DNA of 40,079 nucleotides from a virus: positions 1 through 40,079 of the IMG/VR virus record IMGVR_UViG_3300021963_004225, one strand, 5' to 3'. The translations under genes were made by a program, and so were the position numbers. How positions within the stretch are numbered: the stretch's first letter is position 1; each line of letters begins with the position of its first letter. Below are positions 35,787 to 40,079 of this stretch, piece after piece. Below the pieces are notes generated by a model. The model did not search any database and was not told the DNA's origin. It worked only from the letters and a program-made list of their open reading frames with translations.

Positions 35787-36224
35787 TCACTTTAAGAATA
35801 TGTGATCGCCTATGATAACTGTGGGCTTGTAATCGTTCTGCCAATAGGGCACTATGTACACCGTGTGATACATCGTAGCACCTTTGGTTGGATCTGGCAC
35901 TCGCCCATAGTTATTATACACACTAATTGCAGCAGCTAGTGCCACAGAAAACTTCTTAACGCTACGGGGATTTCTGTGCTTTCCATCAATTGTCCAACTA
36001 AACTGTTTGTACTGGAAAACCACACCACAAATGGTATTTGGATAGTCGCCGCTGTGAACTCTGTTTAATGTCACCCAAGCGACAGCTTGCTGGCCAATAT
36101 ACGATTGGTTGCTAGCTTCAAAGTATATGTTCTTGGCTAGACATATGATGTCATGTTTAGTAGCACCTTTACATGGTGTACTAAACATTAACAGTAAAAG
36201 TATAAAGAGCACAACTGTCCGCAT
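35787..36224 (-). CDS. Second SleB-type hydrolase paralogue
   Basis: 145 residues from ATG 36224 (a TTG one codon earlier is possible). A signal peptide (MRTVVLFILLLLMFSTPCKG) is followed by ICLAKNIYFEASNQSYIGQQ, AVAWVTLNRV, YPNTICGVVFQYKQFSWT and GATMYHTVYIVPYWQ, all shared with the 183-aa protein. The first glutamate of the LAEN...E pair is Lys here (LAKN, K31), while the second, E36, is kept; activity may differ. It is shorter by about 40 residues. Expression may depend on read-through from upstream minus-strand genes; no clear RBS is seen. Confidence 0.85.
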   Translation of the reverse strand: MRTVVLFILLLLMFSTPCKGATKHDIICLAKNIYFEASNQSYIGQQAVAWVTLNRVHSGDYPNTICGVVFQYKQFSWTIDGKHRNPRSVKKFSVALAAAISVYNNYGRVPDPTKGATMYHTVYIVPYWQNDYKPTVIIGDHIFLK

Positions 36225-36235
36225 CAAAACATTTA

Positions 36236-36796
36236 CTATTTTGACAGAGGATTGTTTAGTGCCTCTTGTAGTTTTTGGTTCAAGTCAATATCAAGCTGAC
36301 GCATTTCAGCTCTCAAATCTTTTTCAACAGTTCGGTTATTGGATTCGACTTCTCTGATAGACTCTGTAACATCTTTCTGCAACTGGTTATTGTCGGATGT
36401 CATAGATTCAATACCGTTTTCGATATTTGCCTGAGCATCTTTAACTCGTTGCTCTGATCTATCAACAGTTGTTTCCAACCTAGTTATATCATCTTTTAAG
36501 CTAGTCTTAATATCTTTAGTATATGCTATAGCTTCATCTAATTTAGTTTCAATAAGTTGATTCTTTGCATCAATTGCAGCAACGTCAATGTTCAGTATGA
36601 TTTCTTTCATACTCATGTAATCTGCATAAACAACAAACGCACCATACAATGCACCAATCACAGAGCTTACCAAAGCTGCTGCTGCGCTAATAGTCATAGC
36701 GGTCATCTTTATTCCGAATATACGGAATTCTTTGTTCTTGAGATTCTCTACACTTTCTTCGAGGTTCTCAAGCTCTTCTCCAAGATCTTTAACCAT
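36236..36796 (-). CDS. Membrane-anchored long coiled-coil protein
   Basis: 186 residues. A short acidic amphipathic helix (MVKDLGEELENLEESVENL) leads into one or two membrane spans (about 29-57, MTAMTISAAAALVSSVIGAL). A continuous coiled coil follows to the end, rich in Glu, Lys, Asp and Gln (SMTSDNNQLQKDVTESIREV). It resembles phage membrane proteins that tether to the wall or to host structures, and could also be a spanin- or superinfection-exclusion-like protein (unproven). RBS GAGGATAAA. It starts 7 bases after the upstream stop. Confidence 0.7.
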   Translation of the reverse strand: MVKDLGEELENLEESVENLKNKEFRIFGIKMTAMTISAAAALVSSVIGALYGAFVVYADYMSMKEIILNIDVAAIDAKNQLIETKLDEAIAYTKDIKTSLKDDITRLETTVDRSEQRVKDAQANIENGIESMTSDNNQLQKDVTESIREVESNNRTVEKDLRAEMRQLDIDLNQKLQEALNNPLSK

Positions 36797-36803
36797 TTTA
36801 TCC

Positions 36804-37211
36804 TCATGGCACTTCTTCTAACTGTAACATTTGCAATTGATCTAGTTCTTGCTGCAGTCTTTGCAATTCTAATTGTTTCTTTTGTAGTTCTAGCTCAAAT
36901 AATCTATTACAGTCAATTCTGTTTTTTGCTACTTTGCCTAGTGGTATGGTTATTCTAGCATACACACCAACATCTCTAAGCGCAGACTGATCCGGATCGT
37001 AATTCGACCCCTGATTAATAATCCCAGTCACACCATACTCTAATTGTGTAGCAGATCCTATAGCATTAGAACACCTTAACTCACCAGCATCAAAGCTGTC
37101 CGATTGATAGCTTTGTTGAGCATTTGGTATAGCTAAGTTTAACGAACTTGCCGTTTCAGCAAAACTTATATTAGCGTTAAGTAATAATGCTATAGTTAAT
37201 AATTTCTTCAT
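36804..37211 (-). CDS. Secreted protein with C-terminal coiled coil
   Basis: 135 residues. Signal peptide MKKLLTIALLLNANISFAE (cleavage near 18-19). The middle has a beta-rich segment with Cys (GELRCSNAIGS, LEYGVTGIINQGSNY, VGVYARITIPLGK). The tail of about 35 residues is a Leu/Gln/Glu heptad coil (LFELELQKKQLELQRLQQEL). The YARITIPLGK strand suggests membrane-barrel or pilus-assembly relatives but no family is recognised. Part of a run of five secreted proteins, transcribed from 39556. Confidence 0.7.
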   Translation of the reverse strand: MKKLLTIALLLNANISFAETASSLNLAIPNAQQSYQSDSFDAGELRCSNAIGSATQLEYGVTGIINQGSNYDPDQSALRDVGVYARITIPLGKVAKNRIDCNRLFELELQKKQLELQRLQQELDQLQMLQLEEVP

Positions 37212-37218
37212 ATCAAAC

Positions 37219-37593
37219 TCACTTTACCTTTGAGCATATCCTTGATGACACATTGGTTTTTGTTATATCATCTTTAATAAATCTAGATAAAGTGCAAACA
37301 TATACTACTCTATCTCTATCGGCATTTTTTATATAAACATCGATTGACTTCTTTTCTAGATAGTTAAGATTTACTATCTTACTATCACTGACAAACGATA
37401 TTGGATTCCTGTCTTTGTCATATACTTCTATCTCATAGTAATTGGCATCTTCACGTCTATTGAATAGCTCTATAGTAGTCTTTAGTACATTGTCAATGTA
37501 TGATGCACTAAATTCAACATACGTTGGTGACATTTCGTGACCCCAAACTGGACCACCAAACGCCACCAACACTACAGCTAGAAACTTCTTCAT
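37219..37593 (-). CDS. Secreted Ig-like protein resembling a pilus chaperone N-domain (tentative)
   Basis: 124 residues from ATG 37593 (TAATG coupling). Signal peptide MKKFLAVVLVAFGGPVWG followed by HEMSPTYVEFSASYIDN. The strand pattern EMSPTYVEF...TIELFNRREDANYYEIEVYDKDR is like the first strands of PapD-type periplasmic chaperones (PxxV..... x.N....p...v...). The chaperone Arg-Lys pocket cannot be confirmed, and the second Ig domain is missing. Two cysteines near the end could pair (YVCTLS...RICSK). It directly follows the pilin-like gene, as chaperone and subunit genes often do. Confidence 0.55.
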   Translation of the reverse strand: MKKFLAVVLVAFGGPVWGHEMSPTYVEFSASYIDNVLKTTIELFNRREDANYYEIEVYDKDRNPISFVSDSKIVNLNYLEKKSIDVYIKNADRDRVVYVCTLSRFIKDDITKTNVSSRICSKVK

Positions 37594-38096
37594 TATTTTG
37601 CTATGCACTCAGCAACAACACTTGCTACGTAAGAACCAGCGGGAAATGCTTGGTTGTATCCATAGGTAGCTTCTGACGAAATCTTAAACCATGTTGAACC
37701 AGCGAGTGTTAGATCATACTGGATCGTGTTGTCGTATGTTATTGCATTGGTAGTATAAGCCGACATTGCTGGAACAGATACTTGGCTGACATCAACATCA
37801 CCAGTCCACTCAAGTGCAGAGCTGGTAAGATTTGGTGATGATGTGAATGATGTTGGGTATGTGATTCTACCATAGTAGTAGTTACCAATAGCCACATCGT
37901 ATCTTACGATTGGTTGTACACCACCATCTGCGGGGGCGGTTGATAGCGTATTAGGAGATGGGTTTCCAAACACACCTTGTGTTGTTGTGTATACAGAGCA
38001 TTTAGATGCAACCGTACCACGAATTGTTGGGTTATCAGCGTGTGCCATTGTGGCTGCTGATAAACCTGCCATTACGATTAAAACTTTCTTAAACAT
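37593..38096 (-). CDS. Secreted pilin/spore-coat-U-like protein (tentative)
   Basis: 167 residues. Signal peptide MFKKVLIVMAGLSAATMAHA (cleavage AHA|D). The mature part starts NPTIRGTVASKCSVYTTTQG and ends FPAGSYVASVVAECIAK: Cys near both ends, and a final A/G-x-Y-xxxV strand, which resembles spore-coat-U or fimbrial subunits that mature through donor-strand exchange. The middle is Ser/Thr/Asn-rich beta. RBS GAGGAACAAA. Similarity is by pattern only; it may be an adhesin or decoy of the phage-infected cell surface (inference). Confidence 0.6.
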   Translation of the reverse strand: MFKKVLIVMAGLSAATMAHADNPTIRGTVASKCSVYTTTQGVFGNPSPNTLSTAPADGGVQPIVRYDVAIGNYYYGRITYPTSFTSSPNLTSSALEWTGDVDVSQVSVPAMSAYTTNAITYDNTIQYDLTLAGSTWFKISSEATYGYNQAFPAGSYVASVVAECIAK

Positions 38097-38112
38097 TTTG
38101 TTCCTCGTTGTT

Positions 38113-39039
38113 TTATGGATTTAACTCATATTGCGATCGCACCATCGTTTGATGTATGGTACTGTTCGCCAAATTTCTCATCACGTCAGCATTATCAGGC
38201 AATGTGGAATCTTGCAACACCACATTATCTTCATATACACCACCTTGAATTGAAGCAGTCAAATACGCATTAAATTCCGTAGAAGTTAATCTAAGGGCTT
38301 CTAGCATGGCATTCTGTTTAGCAGCTTCGGCTACCTTCATGTTACTATCAGTAACTGATAACTTGGCTTCTAAACTGTCTTTATCAATCTCTTCTTCTTT
38401 TGGTTCTGTATTGTCAGCGTCTGCTTCTTCTGAAACATCCGCCTTACTATTTAGTATATCTTGCACGTATTGATCATAATAAGGATCGTTTATATCAACG
38501 CTGGCGTTCAAAAGTCCGTTATCTAAAAGCCATTGATATAAAGCATCTTTAAACCCTGGACAACTTGGATCACTTAGTGGTACTACGCACGAGTCAAACT
38601 TAAAATTGTATCCAACATTTACATCTGATAGTGTACCATCACCTATGACAGATATTGATCCATCACCCATAGCCAATGTTGGTATGTCACCAAAAGTCAG
38701 GAACTTATTTATTGTTCCGCCAGGCAATTGTGACCAATCGTCGGTATGACTGAGAATATAGCCGTTGCCTGTGGCAGCTTCATTCTGTATAACAACCCAC
38801 GAATCTGTAGTAGGATCTTTGGTGATGGTGTATTGGTATATCAGACCATTAATAGACAGCCCCGCTTGAGGTGGCAAGATACTATCCATCGTCCATTGAA
38901 GTGCGATAGCTGCAGCATTACCTGTCTGGCCAGTTGTAACTTCAGATGCCAGCGGTAAGGCCGAGAAGCAGTAGAAGAATAGCGCCCCCGCCAAGTACTG
39001 TCGACTTAGTGGACGAATCCATCTTGAGCATCTTTCCAT
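38113..39039 (-). CDS. Large secreted protein of the surface cluster
   Basis: 308 residues from ATG 39039, chosen for AGGAGAAACC upstream; a frame extension to 39099 is rejected. Hydrophobic leader RQYLAGALFFYCFSALPLAS (about 14-31), then EVTTGQTGNAAAIALQWTM. The middle is Gly/Asp-rich beta (LAMGDGSISVIGDGTLSDVN). An acidic linker (ADADNTEPKEEEIDKDSLEA) leads to a helical C-terminus (KQNAMLEALRLTSTEFNAYL). SCPGFKDALYQWLLDNG looks like a conserved element in marine phage secreted proteins (recall). Its leader is encoded in the same DNA as the upstream gene's C-terminal membrane span (98-base overlap). Confidence 0.65.
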   Translation of the reverse strand: MERCSRWIRPLSRQYLAGALFFYCFSALPLASEVTTGQTGNAAAIALQWTMDSILPPQAGLSINGLIYQYTITKDPTTDSWVVIQNEAATGNGYILSHTDDWSQLPGGTINKFLTFGDIPTLAMGDGSISVIGDGTLSDVNVGYNFKFDSCVVPLSDPSCPGFKDALYQWLLDNGLLNASVDINDPYYDQYVQDILNSKADVSEEADADNTEPKEEEIDKDSLEAKLSVTDSNMKVAEAAKQNAMLEALRLTSTEFNAYLTASIQGGVYEDNVVLQDSTLPDNADVMRNLANSTIHQTMVRSQYELNP

Positions 39040-39523
39040 TGGTTTCTCCTGGAATCTTATCTGGGTTTGCTTCCCACGCTGTCTTTGCTTCCGTTCCAAT
39101 CATCCCGTCAAAAGGACAAGGTGTTCCGGCGTCCATCATAGCTTGAAATATTCTAGGATCTTGACACATTGTTGATACAGCAGCAACTTTCATACCCATA
39201 TCATATAATGTCTTGGCATTCTTTAGTTTTTCACAATTCATATCTCTCACTGTCTTACCAGCAGAGATACCGAGAATTTGTGTTTGAACAGCACCAGAAA
39301 CTCCAACAGTACACAGATCACTGTTTGAGAAGTTTATCCCAGGCGCTATAGCGGAAGGTGGGGGTGAATTAACATTGGTGGTAGTTTCACCATTGCTGGT
39401 TACAGTGCTGTCTGTATTAGCTATTGTACAAATGTAACCAGTTGGGCATGGCGCGGTTTGTGCCTGAGCAAAATTTGCTAAAACCACCAATATTCCAAAC
39501 GAATACAATAATGTCTTAATCAT
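38942..39523 (-). CDS. Secreted, C-terminally membrane-anchored conserved phage protein
   Basis: 193 residues. Signal peptide (IKTLLYSFGILVVLANFAQA), then APCPTGYICTIAN and a Thr/Asn/Ser-rich linker (VTSNGETTTNVNS) leading to PPPSAIAPGINF. The core has CTVGVSGAVQTQILGIS, VRDMNCEKLKNAKTLYDMG and STMCQDPRIFQAMMDAGTPC, which I recall from a protein conserved across marine T4-like phages. It ends with a glycine/leucine span (GGGAILLLLLGLTAGI). First gene of the secreted cluster, with a late promoter 33 bases upstream. Role unknown. Confidence 0.72.
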   Translation of the reverse strand: MIKTLLYSFGILVVLANFAQAQTAPCPTGYICTIANTDSTVTSNGETTTNVNSPPPSAIAPGINFSNSDLCTVGVSGAVQTQILGISAGKTVRDMNCEKLKNAKTLYDMGMKVAAVSTMCQDPRIFQAMMDAGTPCPFDGMIGTEAKTAWEANPDKIPGETNGKMLKMDSSTKSTVLGGGAILLLLLGLTAGI

Positions 39524-39555
39524 CTCATACCTGCTATAAAACTCATTTGCAGGGC

Positions 39556-39563
39556 TATTTATA
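39556..39563 (-). promoter_or_regulatory. T4-type late promoter for the secreted-protein cluster
   Basis: The minus strand reads TATAAATAG (perfect late consensus), 33 bases before start 39523 and just past a terminator: the same layout as 17505-17541. Confidence 0.85.
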
Positions 39564-39565
39564 AG

Positions 39566-39591
39566 AAAAGGCCCAGCGAACTGCTGGGCCT
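39566..39591 (-). terminator. Intrinsic terminator after the early gene pair
   Basis: AGGCCCAGC and GCTGGGCCT form a perfect 9-bp stem with a 5-base loop. A short T-rich tail (TTTTC) follows on the minus strand, so the U-run is short but the stem very strong. Confidence 0.8.
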
Positions 39592-39598
39592 GTGATAA

Positions 39599-39772
39599 TC
39601 AGAACGGTGGCTCTTCGCCTTTGAATGAGGGCTTCCACCCTACTGAGACTAGCTCTCGTTTTGGTATAGGTTGTCGCACTTGTGCGTGCAAATGTGAACC
39701 AGGCGCTTTGTCATTCTCAAAGAACCCCCAAGTCATCAGGAAGCAGTCAAGCTGAATTGGTAGCTGTTCCAT
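39599..39772 (-). CDS. Hypothetical 57-aa protein
   Basis: ATG 39772 overlaps the stop of the upstream gene (ATGA). The product MEQLPIQLDCFLMTWGFFEN... ends GWKPSFKGEEPPF; it contains Trp/Phe-rich stretches, a single Cys and no membrane segment. A strong terminator begins 8 bases after the stop. No family recognised; the coupling and terminator support a real gene. Confidence 0.65.
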   Translation of the reverse strand: MEQLPIQLDCFLMTWGFFENDKAPGSHLHAQVRQPIPKRELVSVGWKPSFKGEEPPF

Positions 39773-39990
39773 CAAAGACCAAACAATCGTTGAATGTCTT
39801 TAGGATGGCTAGGCAACTGACGACCAGCGTTATACTCTTCCATGATAGTCTCACAGAAGTCTGCAACATCGTCTCTGTCTAACGCAGTAAACAACTGTTG
39901 GCATTCACGAAAGAAGTTACGCATACGCATATCGTTAGTGTTATCGCTAGCAGCAGCGCGGTGAGTCTTGCCTGGACGTTGATTGCTCAT
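39772..39990 (-). CDS. Hypothetical 72-aa early protein
   Basis: MSNQRPGKTHRAAASDNTND... is soluble and mostly helical, with FFRECQQLFTALDRDDVADF and a second helix, FCETIMEEYNAGRQLPSH. RBS AGGGAG sits 7 bases upstream and a near-consensus sigma70 promoter lies at 40017-40045, so it is expected early. No family recognised. The basic N-terminus and helical body would suit a small host-binding protein (inference). Confidence 0.72.
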   Translation of the reverse strand: MSNQRPGKTHRAAASDNTNDMRMRNFFRECQQLFTALDRDDVADFCETIMEEYNAGRQLPSHPKDIQRLFGL

Positions 39991-40016
39991 CTAGATTCTC
40001 CCTTGTAAGCTAAAGC

Positions 40017-40045
40017 AATATACTACAGTTTTGTAAGGATGTCAA
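40017..40045 (-). promoter_or_regulatory. Sigma70-type promoter for the 72-aa gene
   Basis: The minus strand reads TTGACA (40045-40040, full consensus), a 17-base spacer, TATATT (40022-40017). The remaining bases to 40079 hold no gene I can support. Confidence 0.88.
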
Positions 40046-40079
40046 CTCATCGTTGCCAGTAGCCAAATCTTTGGTTGGG

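Noticed and set aside
1-40079. tRNA genes, CRISPR arrays, insertion sequences, integrase or attachment sites
   Set aside because: No cloverleaf-type element other than the tmRNA, no regularly spaced repeats, and no transposase or integrase motif was seen by reading; a tRNAscan and repeat search would be decisive.

Overview
The window is part of the genome of a T4-like (myovirus-type) bacteriophage, probably marine. Evidence: T4-family genes (rnh-type 5' nuclease, PhoH, class I ribonucleotide reductase, glutaredoxin, a SegE-like GIY-YIG protein), T4-style late promoters (TATAAATA and an nCTAAATA variant) a few tens of bases before many start codons, tightly packed genes with ATGA/TAATG overlaps, a phage pstS and spanins. 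The host is probably an alphaproteobacterium, because the phage carries a circularly permuted two-piece tmRNA whose tag (ANDNFAPQAYALAA) begins like alphaproteobacterial tags. Nearly everything is on the minus strand; only two genes (35191-35786) are on the plus strand.

Layout. 1-9.6 kb: edge-truncated glycosyltransferase, small proteins, glutaredoxin, PhoH, FmdB-like and DUF6433-like proteins, RNase H/5' exonuclease, GIY-YIG protein, zinc-ribbon microprotein, nrdA/nrdB (ATP-cone on NrdB, not NrdA), an overlapping spanin pair and conserved small phage proteins. 9.6-17.5 kb: a late operon of virion proteins; several consecutive proteins with unrelated bodies (nucleotidyltransferase, ligase-like, possible nuclease) share a short N-terminus resembling the T4 capsid-targeting sequence, so they may be internal head proteins delivered with the DNA. 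17.5-19.9 kb: small genes and a DUF932 gene driven by good sigma70-type promoters (TTGACT-17 bp-TATATT), presumably early. 19.85-30.6 kb: an uninterrupted run of 17 overlapping genes encoding eight 2-oxoglutarate/Fe(II)-oxygenase-like domains, two radical-SAM enzymes plus a split-off SPASM protein, a QueC-like PP-loop protein, an SDR, a mini SET protein, a sulfotransferase, an aminotransferase, an acyl desaturase and a GNAT-like protein. It looks like a biosynthetic or modification cluster of unknown product.

30.7-35.1 kb: a small secreted beta-rich protein downstream of the tmRNA, a B12-type radical-SAM protein, PstS and a SleB-like hydrolase. 35.1-36.2 kb: two plus-strand membrane proteins and a second SleB paralogue. 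36.2-39.5 kb: a coiled-coil membrane protein and five secreted proteins, one resembling a pilus chaperone domain and one a pilin/spore-coat-U-like subunit. 39.6-40.1 kb: two small early genes behind a sigma70 promoter.

The most unusual points are the phage-encoded permuted tmRNA, the 11-kb oxygenase/radical-SAM cluster, enzymes carrying putative capsid-targeting tags, the ATP-cone on the small RNR subunit, and late promoters embedded in terminator or RBS-masking hairpins. No tRNA gene, CRISPR array, insertion sequence or integrase was seen. All assignments were made by reading motifs; no database search was run.
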